Shown here piece after piece: positions 26,159 to 35,293 of a stretch of DNA of 64,000 nt. The stretch is from positions 16,355-80,354 of the forward strand of contig CAIJQQ010000012.1 in assembly GCA_903822825.1 (NCBI GenBank). The letters are read 5' to 3'. Position 1 is the first letter of the stretch; every line of letters begins with the position of its first letter. The position numbers and the translations under genes were made by a program. The DNA comes from an uncultured Burkholderiales bacterium (lineage in GTDB: Bacteria; Pseudomonadota; Gammaproteobacteria; Burkholderiales; Burkholderiaceae_C). A model generated the notes under the pieces. The model saw only the letters and a list, made by a program, of their open reading frames with translations, was not told the DNA's origin and ran no database searches.

Positions 26159-27127
26159 TCACCAGCGCTGCTGGCTCAATTCATCAAACAGTTGCGCGTA
26201 AATGCGGTGGCGGCGGGCACTGATGGTGCCCGTTGTCGTTTCTGAGCTCACCTGGGCCAGCACAGCACATCCTGGCTCGTGCAAATGCGTGCAGTTGTAA
26301 AACTTGCATTGCCCCAGGTACTGGCGCAAGTCAGGCATGCACTGGGCCAGACGTGTCGGCTCGATGTGGTTGAGACCAAACTCCTGGAAACCAGGCGAAT
26401 CGATCAAGGCGGTGTGCTGCATGCCTTGGTCGAGCTCGGGCACCCAATACCAACGCGTGTTGGTGGTGGTGTGCTTGCCCGAGTTGAGCGCTTGCGAAAT
26501 TTCGCCAGTCTCCACTTGTGCCCCTGGCAACAAGCGGTTGATCAAGGTGCTTTTGCCACTGCCAGAGGGGCCCAGCACCAGGGTGGTGTGGCCTCGCAAT
26601 TGGTCGCACAAGGCGTCCACACCATCGCTCTGGATCAGCGCAGAGCGCGGACTCAGGCTCAAGGGCAAGACCAGGTAACCCATGGTGCGGTAAGGGGCCA
26701 AACGCTCCCAGGCCTGCGCAAAAGGTGTGGCCAAGTCGCTCTTGTTGAGCGCGATGATAGGCTTGATTTTTTCAGCCTCCGCTGCCACCAAAGCGCGCGC
26801 GAGCTGGCTTTCCGAAAACTCGGGTTCTGCAGCGATCAGGATCAGCACCCTGTCCAGATTGGCTGCAAAGGATTTGGTTCGGATTTCGTCTTGCCGGTAA
26901 AACAGGTTGCGGCGCTCTTGCAGACGCTCGATGCTGCCCTCGTCGCCAGTGGCTTGCCAAAGCACATGGTCACCCACCACAGCCTGGTTCTTTTTGCCTC
27001 TGGGGTGACAAATCAGCCGCTGCCCATCGGGCGTTTCCACCAGACTGTGCCGGCCATATGCTGCCACCACCAAGCCAGGCTTGAGGTCTACCGAAGGTGT
27101 CTCATCGCGGGCTTTGGGTTTGCTCAT
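26159..27127 (-). CDS. rsgA: Small ribosomal subunit biogenesis GTPase RsgA
   Basis: 322 residues: an OB-fold N-domain (about 15-80), a circularly permuted GTPase domain with motif order G4 (NKSD, near 153), G1 (GPSGSGKST, near 191) and G3 (DSPGF, near 240), and a C-terminal zinc finger CKFYNCTHLHEPGC with C-x5-(C)-x-H-x5-C spacing. RsgA matures the 30S decoding centre and checks it before subunit joining. The start overlaps the stop of the upstream M48 protease gene by 4 bases (ATGA). Full length. Confidence 0.95.
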   Translation of the reverse strand: MSKPKARDETPSVDLKPGLVVAAYGRHSLVETPDGQRLICHPRGKKNQAVVGDHVLWQATGDEGSIERLQERRNLFYRQDEIRTKSFAANLDRVLILIAAEPEFSESQLARALVAAEAEKIKPIIALNKSDLATPFAQAWERLAPYRTMGYLVLPLSLSPRSALIQSDGVDALCDQLRGHTTLVLGPSGSGKSTLINRLLPGAQVETGEISQALNSGKHTTTNTRWYWVPELDQGMQHTALIDSPGFQEFGLNHIEPTRLAQCMPDLRQYLGQCKFYNCTHLHEPGCAVLAQVSSETTTGTISARRHRIYAQLFDELSQQRW

Positions 27128-28383
27128 GCCATTCGCATCCTTGCCAAGCGTTCGCTGGCTGGCGGATGAGAATAGTAAAACTTCACAAACAAGGGATCAG
27201 GGGTCAGTGTGGACGCATTGTCCTGGTACAGCTTAAGCAAGGCAGAGGCCAAATCATCTCCCGGTGTTTGTGCCATTGCATAGGCATCGGCTTCAAATTC
27301 CTGCTGGCGGGAACGCCACGAACTCAGTGGTGCCATGAAGAATGTGAACACTGGCACCACCAGCATGAACAGCACCAACGCCAACGCGTTGTTGCCGCCC
27401 ACCATGCTCGGCGCAACGCCCAATCCCGTGAAAAACCAGACCTGCTGCACCAGCCAACCCAGCAGGGCCAGGCCCACCAGCGTGGTGGTGAAACTCACCG
27501 CCATCATCTTGAGGATGTGCCTGTGCTTGAAGTGCCCCAACTCATGGGCCAATACAGCCTCCATTTCAGAGGGGCTCAATTGCTTGAGCAAGGTGTCAAA
27601 AAAGACCACCCGCTTGCTGGCACCAAAGCCGGTGAAAAAAGCATTGGAGTGTGCCGACCGACGGCTGCCATCCATCACAAAAAAACCTTTGGCCTTGAAA
27701 CCGGCCCGCTGCATCAAGGCCTGCACGCGGGCCTTGAGCGACTCGTCTTCGAGTGGGGTGAACTTGTTGAAGATCGGCATGATCACGTTGGGAGCGATCG
27801 CCATCAAAAAAAGCTGCCAGAACACCAAAGCACCCCAGGTCCAAAGCCACCAGAGGCTGCCGCCCGACTCCATCAGCCACAGCACCAGCCACAAAAGGGG
27901 CAATCCCAGCGCCGCGCCCAACACCAAGCCCTTGAGCAGGTCGCTGATCCACAGTGCAGGTGTCATTTTGTTGAAGCCAAAACGCTGCTCCAGGCCAAAA
28001 GTCTGCACCAGTGAAAGGGGCAGACCGATGACGCCGCCAATCACCATGAAAGCCACGATCAAAGCGACTTGCTGCGCCATGCCCGGCCCGATCAGACCCA
28101 GCAGCATTTGGTTGAGCGCATCGAGCCCGCCCAGCAAGGTCCAACCGACCAGAACCGCGCCGTCGAGCAAAATGTCGACCTGCGACAGCTTGGCTTTGGC
28201 CAAGGTGTAATCTGCCGCTTTTTGGTGGTCGACCAGGCCAATGGTCTGGGCGTGTGCGGCCGGGACCTCACTGCGGTGTGCCGCCACATGGCGCACTTGG
28301 CGGGCATTGAGCCACAGCTTGAGGGCCACATGGGCCACCAAAGCCAAGGCCAAAGTGAGGGTCAAATTCAAGGACGCGTTCAT
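27124..28383 (-). CDS. M48 family (Ste24-type) membrane metalloprotease
   Basis: 419 residues with about five to seven membrane helices and the zinc motif HELGHFKH (HExxH, near residue 280), followed by a second ligand Glu in FEADAYAM. This is the long Ste24/CAAX-protease-1-like form with N-terminal helices, not the shorter HtpX. Such proteases process or degrade membrane proteins. A -10-like TACACT (28392-28397, minus strand) lies 8 bases before the ATG. Divergent from orn, cotranscribed with rsgA. Confidence 0.92.
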   Translation of the reverse strand: MNASLNLTLTLALALVAHVALKLWLNARQVRHVAAHRSEVPAAHAQTIGLVDHQKAADYTLAKAKLSQVDILLDGAVLVGWTLLGGLDALNQMLLGLIGPGMAQQVALIVAFMVIGGVIGLPLSLVQTFGLEQRFGFNKMTPALWISDLLKGLVLGAALGLPLLWLVLWLMESGGSLWWLWTWGALVFWQLFLMAIAPNVIMPIFNKFTPLEDESLKARVQALMQRAGFKAKGFFVMDGSRRSAHSNAFFTGFGASKRVVFFDTLLKQLSPSEMEAVLAHELGHFKHRHILKMMAVSFTTTLVGLALLGWLVQQVWFFTGLGVAPSMVGGNNALALVLFMLVVPVFTFFMAPLSSWRSRQQEFEADAYAMAQTPGDDLASALLKLYQDNASTLTPDPLFVKFYYSHPPASERLARMRMA

Positions 28384-28448
28384 GGGGGCAAAGTGTAGGG
28401 CAGATTGAACACGCCAGCGCCACAGCGGTCATCGGCGACAATCTCCCC

Positions 28449-29027
28449 ATGTCTGAACCGAACGCCACCCCCTCCCCAGAATTGACAAAATCCGACCAGA
28501 ACCTGGTCTGGATCGATTGCGAAATGACCGGCTTGGATCCTGAAAAAGAGCGGCTGCTCGAAATCGCCGTGATCGTCACAGGCCCAGACCTGAGCCCCCG
28601 CATCGAAGGCCCCGTCTTGGTGATCCACCAAAGCGACGAGCTGTTGGACAAAATGGACGCCTGGAACAAGGGCACCCACGGCAAAAGCGGCCTGATCGAC
28701 AAAGTCAAGGCCTCCACAGTGAGTGAAGCGCAGGCAGAAGAGCAGATCCTCAACTTCCTCAAAACCTACCTACCCAAAGCCAGTTCACCCCTGTGTGGCA
28801 ATACCATCAGCCAGGATCGCCGCTTTCTGGTGAAGTTCATGCCCAAACTCGAAGCGTATTTCCATTACCGCAACTTGGACGTCAGCACACTCAAGGAACT
28901 GTCACGCCGCTGGAAACCCGAGGTGTATGCGTCTTTCAAGAAGCAGCAAAAGCACACCGCGCTGGCCGATGTGCATGAATCCATCGACGAATTGGTGCAT
29001 TACCGCGAGCATTTCATCAAGATGTGA
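28449..29027 (+). CDS. orn: Oligoribonuclease
   Basis: 192 residues, a DEDDh exonuclease: [10 protein letters not shown] (D/E pair near residues 18-20), [12 protein letters not shown] (middle Asp), and [14 protein letters not shown] with the catalytic His and final Asp. Orn digests 2-5-base RNA oligonucleotides, finishing mRNA decay begun by RNase E, and clears pGpG from c-di-GMP turnover. A GACAAT (28437-28442) ends 6 bases before the ATG and there is no Shine-Dalgarno, so a leaderless mRNA is predicted. Confidence 0.96.
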   Translation: MSEPNATPSPELTKSDQNLVWIDCEMTGLDPEKERLLEIAVIVTGPDLSPRIEGPVLVIHQSDELLDKMDAWNKGTHGKSGLIDKVKASTVSEAQAEEQILNFLKTYLPKASSPLCGNTISQDRRFLVKFMPKLEAYFHYRNLDVSTLKELSRRWKPEVYASFKKQQKHTALADVHESIDELVHYREHFIKM

Positions 29028-29069
29028 ATGTTTTCAGGGAAAACCCTAGCGCTTCTTTTCTTTCCGTGC

Positions 29070-29075
29070 CATAAT
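29070..29075 (+). promoter_or_regulatory. Possible -10 of the helicase gene with ~200-base leader
   Basis: CATAATC lies 42 bases after the orn stop. Use of this site would give a leader of about 200 bases that includes the inverted repeat GGTTGA/TCAACC around 29200-29218 and no open frame of note. Long leaders are typical of cold-induced helicase mRNAs; no -35 was recognised. Confidence 0.3.
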
Positions 29076-29282
29076 CGCACGCTGCGCTTCACACCCTGTG
29101 ATGCGTTTCTCACATCTCCCTTCATGCCTTGACCCAACGATAGGGTCACTCACAGCGGCCAGGCTCCACGCCAAGCGCCACTCGCGAGCACCGTTTGATG
29201 GTTGATGTTTTTTCAACCTTGCGGTGCCAATGGCCAGAGCAAAAAAATTGCTGCTGTTGTTCCGTGCGAGTTTTATACATAC

Positions 29283-31259
29283 ATGACTGACACTTTGATC
29301 ACAGTGCAGGACGACTTGTCGCCTGCCGAAAACATTTCCACACCCGCTAATTTGGCACCCATGAACGAATTGACCACAGAAAGCGACGCCGCCATCGAGG
29401 CGTTTGCCGCTGAACACGTGGCGGCCCAAGAAGCGGTTGCCGATGTGCCCAACGGATTCGTAGAACTGGGTCTGGCACCCGAACTGGTGCAAGCCGTGGC
29501 CGACCTAGGCTACACCCAGCCCACAGCCGTGCAATTGCGTGCCATCCCTCTCGCATTGCCCACGGCTGGCGGCTCCAAAGACGGCAAGTCCAATGGCTAC
29601 ACCGACCTGATGGTCTCAAGCCAGACAGGCAGCGGTAAAACCGCCGCTTTCTTGCTGCCCGTGCTGCACACATTGATCCAGCAAATGGCGGAACAAGAAG
29701 CCGCTGAACGCGCTGAATTCGACCAAGCTTGTGCCGATGCAGTCGCCAAAGGCGAGCCCGCTCCCAAGCGCGCCAAGCGCAAGGACCCCACCAACCCACG
29801 CAACTTCAAGGCCCCCGCCCCCGGCGCCCTGATCGTGTGCCCCACGCGTGAATTGGCCCAACAGGTGGCGCAAGACGCCATTGAGTTGGTCAAGCACACA
29901 CGCGGTTTGCGCGTGGCCAACGTGGTCGGCGGCATTCCTTACCAATTGCAAATCGCCAAGCTGCAAAACGCCAACTTGGTTGTGGCCACACCTGGCCGTT
30001 TGCTCGACCTGCAACGCTCCATGCAAATCAAGCTGGACCAAGTGCAATTTTTGGTGGTGGACGAAGCCGACCGGATGCTTGACTTGGGCTTCTCGGACGA
30101 TTTGGCCGACATCAACGACATGACCAGCCAGCGTCGCCAGACCATGATGTTCAGCGCCACCTTTGCGCCGCGCATTCAGCAACTGGCCATGCGCGTGATG
30201 CACGACGGCGGATCTTCGGTCCAGAAAATCCAGATCGACAATCCCCAAGAAAAGCACAACAACATCAAGCAAGTCTTGTTCTGGGCAGACAACGCCCAAC
30301 ACAAGCGCCAATTGCTCGACCATTGGTTGCGTGACACCACCATTGACCAAGCGATCGTGTTCTCCAGCACCCAAATCGAGTGCGATGGTCTGGCTGCCGA
30401 CCTGCAGCAAGAAGGTTTCTCGGCCGTGGCCCTTCATGGCGCTCTGAGCCAGGGCTTGCGCAACCGCCGCCTGATGGCACTGCGCAACGGTCAAGTCCAA
30501 ATTCTGGTCGCCACCGATGTCGCCGCGCGCGGCATCGACGTGCCCACCATCACCCACGTGTTCAACTTCGGTTTGCCAATGAAGGCCGAGGATTACACCC
30601 ACCGCATTGGCCGCACAGGCCGTGCAGGGCGCGATGGCTTGGCTGTGACCTTTGCTGAGGTCCGTGACCGCCGAAAAATCGGTGACATCGAGTCCTACAC
30701 ACGCCAGCCCTTCAAGGCCGAAGTGATTCCGGGCATGGAGCCCAAGCAGCGCTTCGACGCTCCACGCAAACCCTTCGGCAAAGGCCCATCACGTGGTGGG
30801 TTCAGTGACCGCGGCGGTGACCGAGGTGGCTACGCTGACCGCAGTGGGTTCAACGACCGCGGTGGCTTTGGCGGCCGTGCCCGTCCGCAAGGCGAGCGTT
30901 TCGACAACCGGGGTCCTCGTGAAAATTCCCGTGAAGAGCAACCGCGCTTCGAGCAGCGCTTTGATCCTCGCAAGGACAGCGGTGTCCGCTTTGATGGCCG
31001 TCAGGAAACTCGCTTTGAACCCCAGCGCGCACCTCAGAGCGCGCCTTGGGAACGCAGTGAAAGTCGCGGTGCTCCACGCCAAGATGCCCGTGGTGGTGGC
31101 GAGCGTGACAGCCGCCATGCCCCGCGCGGCGTAGCAGGTGACAAGTTTGCACCCCGTGGCCCCAAGCAGTTTGGTGCCAACACCTTCAAGCCCCACACTG
31201 CTGCAGGCCCGGCCAAGCGCAGCACCGGAACCAAGGTGTTGAAAATCACACGCGGCTGA
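29283..31259 (+). CDS. DEAD-box RNA helicase (RhlE-like) with RG-rich tail
   Basis: 658 residues from the ATG at 29283; a second ATG at 29361 is possible. Motifs: Q region (GYTQPTAVQ), I SQTGSGKT (near 112-119), Ia PTREL (187-191), II DEAD (260-263), III SAT, VI HRIGRTGRAGR. A lysine/glutamate-rich insertion of about 45 residues sits between motifs I and Ia (EQEAAERAEFDQACADAVAK and onward). The C-terminus after about residue 490 is low-complexity with RGG-type repeats (GGFSDRGG, DRGGYADR) that bind RNA. Probable role in cold-shock RNA unwinding or the degradosome. The 255-base leader before it shows a CATAAT at 29070-29075 and a small hairpin. Confidence 0.93.
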   Translation: MTDTLITVQDDLSPAENISTPANLAPMNELTTESDAAIEAFAAEHVAAQEAVADVPNGFVELGLAPELVQAVADLGYTQPTAVQLRAIPLALPTAGGSKDGKSNGYTDLMVSSQTGSGKTAAFLLPVLHTLIQQMAEQEAAERAEFDQACADAVAKGEPAPKRAKRKDPTNPRNFKAPAPGALIVCPTRELAQQVAQDAIELVKHTRGLRVANVVGGIPYQLQIAKLQNANLVVATPGRLLDLQRSMQIKLDQVQFLVVDEADRMLDLGFSDDLADINDMTSQRRQTMMFSATFAPRIQQLAMRVMHDGGSSVQKIQIDNPQEKHNNIKQVLFWADNAQHKRQLLDHWLRDTTIDQAIVFSSTQIECDGLAADLQQEGFSAVALHGALSQGLRNRRLMALRNGQVQILVATDVAARGIDVPTITHVFNFGLPMKAEDYTHRIGRTGRAGRDGLAVTFAEVRDRRKIGDIESYTRQPFKAEVIPGMEPKQRFDAPRKPFGKGPSRGGFSDRGGDRGGYADRSGFNDRGGFGGRARPQGERFDNRGPRENSREEQPRFEQRFDPRKDSGVRFDGRQETRFEPQRAPQSAPWERSESRGAPRQDARGGGERDSRHAPRGVAGDKFAPRGPKQFGANTFKPHTAAGPAKRSTGTKVLKITRG

Positions 31260-31294
31260 CGCTCAAGCCTCTGCCTGACGGTTTGTCAGGCTCC

Positions 31295-31331
31295 AAACCG
31301 CTCACGGCAATTGCCCTGAGCGGTTTTTTTT
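31295..31331 (+). terminator. Terminator of the helicase gene
   Basis: AAACCGCTCA (31295-31304) pairs with TGAGCGGTTT (31317-31326), loop of 12 bases, followed by a run of T to 31331. It begins 36 bases after the helicase stop. Confidence 0.85.
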
Positions 31332-31387
31332 CGAGGGTACAGAGCGCCAATCCAAACATCAGGGCCTTACACGTAAGCGGGAGACGT

Positions 31388-31425
31388 TAAAAAACCGCCG
31401 GGGCTTGCGCCGCAGGCGGTTTTCT
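31388..31425 (-). terminator. Terminator of the rpsP-rimM-trmD-rplS operon
   Basis: Read leftward, AACCGCC (31421-31415) and GGCGGTT (31399-31393 region) form a GC-rich stem around a purine-rich loop, ending in a T-run (minus strand). It lies 16 bases beyond the rplS stop. Confidence 0.75.
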
Positions 31426-31440
31426 TGTTGCCAGTGAGGC

Positions 31441-31824
31441 TTATGCAGCAGTGGCTGCGACCACTTTGCGCTGCGGCAGCTTTTCCTTGATGCGCGCCGA
31501 CTTGCCACTGCGCTCGCGCAGGTAATACAACTTGGCACGGCGAACGTCACCACGACGCTTGACTTCGATGCTGGCGATCAGGGGGCTGTAAGTCTGGAAC
31601 GTACGCTCCACGCCTTCGCCATTGGAGATCTTGCGCACGGTGAAGCCGCTGTTGAGGCCACGGTTGCGCTTGGCAATCACCACACCTTCGTAAGCCTGAA
31701 CACGCTTGCGGCTGCCTTCAACCACATTCACGCTCACGATCACGGTGTCGCCGGGGGCGAACTCAGGGATGATTTTGCCAAGGCGAGCAATTTCTTCTTG
31801 CTCAAGGGTCTGAATCAGGTTCAT
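31441..31824 (-). CDS. rplS: 50S ribosomal protein L19
   Basis: 127 residues from the ATG at 31824 ([15 protein letters not shown]), chosen because GGAG lies 7 bases before it; an in-frame ATG five codons earlier overlaps that site. The sequence [23 protein letters not shown] and [21 protein letters not shown] are diagnostic. L19 sits at the 30S-50S interface. Last gene of rpsP-rimM-trmD-rplS; a 149-base gap after trmD contains its own -10-like TATAAT, so it may also be transcribed separately. Confidence 0.97.
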   Translation of the reverse strand: MNLIQTLEQEEIARLGKIIPEFAPGDTVIVSVNVVEGSRKRVQAYEGVVIAKRNRGLNSGFTVRKISNGEGVERTFQTYSPLIASIEVKRRGDVRRAKLYYLRERSGKSARIKEKLPQRKVVAATAA

Positions 31825-31959
31825 TTGAAACTCCGACATTTCACTCGTTCATGCCTGCTGCACTAGGGGCGCTCCGGTCGTCATGGAATGCATGACAGCA
31901 TCTGCAAAGAAAATCTGCAAGGTCCGGATCGCGGCAGGTAGAGGACCGGAAAACATTGG

Positions 31960-31965
31960 ATTATA
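31960..31965 (-). promoter_or_regulatory. Internal rplS -10 (TATAAT)
   Basis: TATAAT on the minus strand, preceded by GC, 9 bases after the trmD stop. Transcription would begin near 31953 and leave about 130 bases of leader before rplS, which can fold (TCCGG 31923-31927 with CCGGA 31946-31950). This would allow L19 to be made independently of trmD, as its much higher abundance demands. Confidence 0.45.
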
Positions 31966-31973
31966 GCTTTTTT

Positions 31974-32747
31974 TCAGCTTTCGGAGAGGCCTTTTTCAGG
32001 CAGCCGGCTCAAAAAGGCCTCATCTGACTGGCTCAACCCCCCTGCTGAGCGCGCCTGAACCAGCAACTCAGGACGATGCTTGGCGGTCAGCGCGAGGCTT
32101 TGCTCTCGGCGCCAGCGCTCGATCTTGGCGTGATGCCCAGACAACAAGGACTCTGGCACGGCTTGCCCCTGCCAGACCTCCGGGCGGGTGTAGTGCGGAC
32201 TGTCCAGCAGGCCATCGAGCGCCGGGTTGAAGCTGTCAAACTGATGGCTGCCCTCGTCATTGAGCACACCGGGCTGCAAGCGCGCCACGGCATCGAGCAA
32301 GGCCATGGCGGCGATTTCACCGCCGGAGAGTACAAAGTCTCCCAGACTGATCTGGGCCGCGACATGGGTGTCAATGAAACGCTGATCGATCCCTTCGTAG
32401 CGACCACACAGCAGCACGGCTCCCTGACTTTCGGACCAGCCTTGTACGGCCGTATGGGTCAGTTGCTGTCCAATCGGAGAAAAAAGCACCAAGGGGGCAC
32501 ACAGCGCCTCTCCCCGATCTGCACGAATGGCCTGCAGGCACCTCTCGAGAGGTTCGGCCAGCATCACCATGCCGGGGCCGCCGCCGAATGGACGGTCATC
32601 GACTCTGCGGTAATTGCCCTCGGCGTACTCACGCGGGTTCCACAGGCGCACATCCACGATGCGGCTTTCATAGGCACGTCGGGTGATGCCGCTCGTCAGC
32701 AACGGCTCAAACAGCTCGGGGAAAAGCGTGATGATGTCAAAGCGCAT
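31974..32747 (-). CDS. trmD: tRNA (guanine-37-N1)-methyltransferase TrmD
   Basis: 257 residues of the SPOUT family. Recognised blocks: MRFDIITLFPELFEPLLTSG, VDDRPFGGGPGMVM, LCGRYEGIDQRF and the knot region ISLGDFVLSGGEIAAM. TrmD adds m1G37 to tRNAs reading CNN/GGN codons and prevents +1 frameshifting. Position after rimM with a 26-base gap is the standard operon. Full length. Confidence 0.97.
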   Translation of the reverse strand: MRFDIITLFPELFEPLLTSGITRRAYESRIVDVRLWNPREYAEGNYRRVDDRPFGGGPGMVMLAEPLERCLQAIRADRGEALCAPLVLFSPIGQQLTHTAVQGWSESQGAVLLCGRYEGIDQRFIDTHVAAQISLGDFVLSGGEIAAMALLDAVARLQPGVLNDEGSHQFDSFNPALDGLLDSPHYTRPEVWQGQAVPESLLSGHHAKIERWRREQSLALTAKHRPELLVQARSAGGLSQSDEAFLSRLPEKGLSES

Positions 32748-32773
32748 GGATGGCCCTCCACGGCCATGGACCG

Positions 32774-33388
32774 TCAGTAATCGGGCTGCCAGTCGACGGT
32801 GATGCGCTTGGCTGGCAAATCCACGCCGTCCACAAAAGCCGACACAAAGGGGATCATCCGCTCGACCGATTTACCGCCTTCGGACGCGGGCACAGATTCG
32901 AGCACCAGCACCGTCTGCGGCCCGGTCGACATCAGGTCGCGCACCTGGCCCAAGTCAACGCCTTCGCGGTTGATGACTTGCAAACCGATCAGGTCGACCC
33001 AGTAATACTCGCCATCTGCTGCAGTCGGAAAGCTCGAACGGGGAACAAAAATGCGCGCACCGCGCAGAGCTTCAGCGGCATTTCGATCATCGATGTCGTG
33101 ACCACTGGCCACGATCGCGCCGGAATGGTCCTTGGACTCCTTGATGCGCAGCATCACAGGTTCGGTCCAAGCCTGATCGGTTTTGGGTGCGGCAGCCTCG
33201 GCCACCCTGCTGGGTTTCATGGGCCGATCGGGCGGCAACAAAAACCAGCGCTTGGAAGAAAAAAGCGCCTCGGGCGAGGCGCTGTGGGGCAAGACTTTGA
33301 ACCAGCCTTTGATGCCCCAGGCATCGGCAATCCGTCCAACTTCGATGGCGTCGGCTGGCAAAGCAGCCGTTTCCAAAGCAGGACGCAT
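32774..33388 (-). CDS. rimM: Ribosome maturation factor RimM
   Basis: 204 residues from the ATG at 33388; a TTG directly after the rpsP stop would add five residues. The N-terminal RimM domain begins IEVGRIADAWGIKGWFKVLP and the PRC-barrel domain contains YYWVDLIGLQVINREGVDLG. A stretch KPSRVAEAAAPKTDQAW between strands is a lineage-specific insertion. RimM helps mature the 30S head by binding S19. Lies between rpsP and trmD. Confidence 0.95.
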   Translation of the reverse strand: MRPALETAALPADAIEVGRIADAWGIKGWFKVLPHSASPEALFSSKRWFLLPPDRPMKPSRVAEAAAPKTDQAWTEPVMLRIKESKDHSGAIVASGHDIDDRNAAEALRGARIFVPRSSFPTAADGEYYWVDLIGLQVINREGVDLGQVRDLMSTGPQTVLVLESVPASEGGKSVERMIPFVSAFVDGVDLPAKRITVDWQPDY

Positions 33389-33403
33389 GGCCAAAATTGC
33401 CAA

Positions 33404-33655
33404 TCAGGCTGCGGCTTTACCAGCTTGACGGATCAGACGTTCCACAGTGGGAGAAGCCTGAGCGCCAACGCTCTTCCAGTGGGTCAAACGGTCTTGTGCA
33501 ATGCGCAGACCTTCTTCGCCACCACGGGCTGTGGGGTTGTAAAAACCGATGCGCTCCAGGAAGCGGCCATCACGGCGCACGCGCTTGTCGGCGACAACGA
33601 TGTTGAAGAAAGGACGTGCTTTAGAGCCGCCGCGGTTCAGACGAATAACAACCAT
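33404..33655 (-). CDS. rpsP: 30S ribosomal protein S16
   Basis: 83 residues starting [20 protein letters not shown], followed by [15 protein letters not shown], the S16 signature. AAGGA Shine-Dalgarno. First gene of the leftward rpsP-rimM-trmD-rplS operon; a TATAAT at 33772-33777 gives a leader of about 110 bases. Confidence 0.97.
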   Translation of the reverse strand: MVVIRLNRGGSKARPFFNIVVADKRVRRDGRFLERIGFYNPTARGGEEGLRIAQDRLTHWKSVGAQASPTVERLIRQAGKAAA

Positions 33656-33771
33656 GATTTATCCTTGGGTGGTTGGGCCTCTCCGGAACAAATGCCGGGA
33701 TGCCCGTTTTCTTTCAGCGTTTGAGACACGCAACTGGCCACCCGGCCAGTGACACACTGAAAAGCCCACCA

Positions 33772-33777
33772 TTATAG
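33772..33777 (-). promoter_or_regulatory. rpsP operon -10 (TATAAT)
   Basis: A perfect TATAAT on the minus strand, preceded by GC, in the 136-base gap between rpsP and the divergent GNAT gene. A -35 would fall inside the first codons of the GNAT gene, where no close TTGACA match exists. Confidence 0.5.
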
Positions 33778-33791
33778 CGGGAGCTGGAACC

Positions 33792-34313
33792 ATGAGTTTG
33801 ATCCGTCCGAGCGAAGACAAAGATATCGTGGCCATCACCGCCATTTACCGGCACCATGTGCTGACCGGCACAGGCACTTTTGAGATCGATCCGCCCAGCG
33901 AATTGGACATGGTTGGTCGGCGCAACGATGTGCTGGCCAAGGGCCTGCCCTACCTTGTTGCCGAAGTTAACCAGCAGGTGGTGGGGTTTGCCTACTGCAA
34001 CTGGTTCAGGCCACGAGCCGCCTTCAGGTTCTCCGCCGAAGACTCCATTTACATGTCCCCTGGCACCCATAGGCAAGGGCTCGGTCGAGCGTTGCTGACG
34101 GAATTGTGCGGGCAGGCCGAACGAGCAGGTATTCGAAAAATGATCGCGGTGATCGGCGACTCGGCCAATGCCGGCTCCATCGGCGTGCATCGAAGCATCG
34201 GGTTCACCCACACCGGGGTGGTGGCCGCCTGCGGCTGGAAATTTGAACGCTGGCTCGACATGGTTTTCATGGAAAAGGTGCTTGGCGCAGGGGATACCCG
34301 TCCTCCGCAATAA
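33792..34313 (+). CDS. GNAT N-acetyltransferase, phosphinothricin/methionine-sulfone type
   Basis: 173 residues with the full GNAT fold: N-terminal IRPSEDKDIVAITAIYRHHV, acetyl-CoA loop as HRQGLGRALL (about 95-104, RxxGxG form Q/R-x-x-G-x-G/A) and the C-terminal IGFTHTGVVAACGWKFERWLDMVFME. The closest named relatives acetylate phosphinothricin or methionine sulfoximine/sulfone (MddA/YncA). GGGAG Shine-Dalgarno. The actual substrate is inferred only at subfamily level. Confidence 0.85.
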   Translation: MSLIRPSEDKDIVAITAIYRHHVLTGTGTFEIDPPSELDMVGRRNDVLAKGLPYLVAEVNQQVVGFAYCNWFRPRAAFRFSAEDSIYMSPGTHRQGLGRALLTELCGQAERAGIRKMIAVIGDSANAGSIGVHRSIGFTHTGVVAACGWKFERWLDMVFMEKVLGAGDTRPPQ

Positions 34314-34321
34314 TCAAGCCC

Positions 34322-34768
34322 ATGAAAAACAAAACTCTGGCGACTTGGCTGACCTTTTTTGGGGGTCCCTTGGGTCTTCATCGCTTTTATTTGAATGGCC
34401 TGGGCGACATGTTGGGCTGGTTGCTGCCCATCCCCACCGCCATGGGGCTTTACGGCATGGAGCGGGCCCAACAAATCGGCCTGGACGATCAAACAAGCTG
34501 GTGGCTGATTCCTTTGTTGGGCTTCAACATCGCCGCTTGCGGCCTCAATGCCATTGTTTTCGGACTCATGACCCCTGAAAAATGGAATGCACGGTACAAC
34601 CCCAGTGCCGCACCGCAAGCGCCCGCAGGCCAAACCAACTGGCTCACCATTGGAGGTGTTGTGGTGTCACTGTTGATTGGCACCACCGTGCTGATGTCCA
34701 GTTTGGCATTCAGTTTTCAGAGGTACTTTGAGTACCAGATCGAAGAAGCACAAAAAATCAGCCAATGA
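34322..34768 (+). CDS. TM2-domain-like small membrane protein
   Basis: 148 residues. The N-terminal WLTFFGGPLGLHRFYLNGLGD is a TM2-domain signature (two helices with a G-x-x-G-x-H-R-F-Y turn), followed by a helix at about 58-82 and another at 105-130. TM2 proteins are widespread and uncharacterised. An AATAAT (34309-34314) ends 7 bases before the ATG, inside the 3' end of the GNAT gene, and there is no Shine-Dalgarno. Confidence 0.8.
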   Translation: MKNKTLATWLTFFGGPLGLHRFYLNGLGDMLGWLLPIPTAMGLYGMERAQQIGLDDQTSWWLIPLLGFNIAACGLNAIVFGLMTPEKWNARYNPSAAPQAPAGQTNWLTIGGVVVSLLIGTTVLMSSLAFSFQRYFEYQIEEAQKISQ

Positions 34769-34811
34769 CGTTCCATGAACCCATGTGCAGTGCAGACTCG
34801 TAAAGAGAAGG

Positions 34812-35288
34812 TCAAGCAAGTGCCAGGGGTTGAACAGGCTGATTGGCCATTGAGGCCAATATTTCGGCAGAAACGCGTTCGGGAGCCAAGTCGGCCAAGG
34901 GATAAAGCACGAAGGCCCGCGCCCACATGCGGGGATGGGGGACCGTCAGCCGCGGGCTGTCAATGCACGACTCGCCATAGAGCAAGACGTCCAGATCGAG
35001 AGTGCGAGGGGCGTTCACATAAGGGCGCTCGCGCCCAGCCTCCAACTCCAACTGCTGCAAGGCTTGCAAAAGGTGCGGGGCCGTCAAGCGGGTGGCCAGG
35101 CAAACCACCGCATTGATGAAGTCCGGCCCTGAGGCTTCATGAGGCGCAGTGCGGTAAAACCGCGAGCAACCGGTCAATTCAGTGTCAGGCAAACGCGCCA
35201 CATCTTGGACTGCCGCCAGCACCGTTTCCAAGGCATCGCCCAAGTTGGCGCCCAGCGACACAAAGGCGGTAACGGGCTCGCGTGGCAT
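34812..35288 (-). CDS. folK: 2-amino-4-hydroxy-6-hydroxymethyldihydropteridine pyrophosphokinase
   Basis: 158 residues. VSLGANLGDALETV, YRTAPHEA, GPDFINAVVCL, and the HPPK signature RPYVNAPRTLDLDVLLYG (about 92-109) with the two metal-binding Asp residues. FolK transfers pyrophosphate from ATP to the pterin in folate synthesis. Follows pcnB with a 5-base gap, the usual pcnB-folK arrangement. Confidence 0.95.
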   Translation of the reverse strand: MPREPVTAFVSLGANLGDALETVLAAVQDVARLPDTELTGCSRFYRTAPHEASGPDFINAVVCLATRLTAPHLLQALQQLELEAGRERPYVNAPRTLDLDVLLYGESCIDSPRLTVPHPRMWARAFVLYPLADLAPERVSAEILASMANQPVQPLALA

Positions 35289-35293
35289 ATGGC

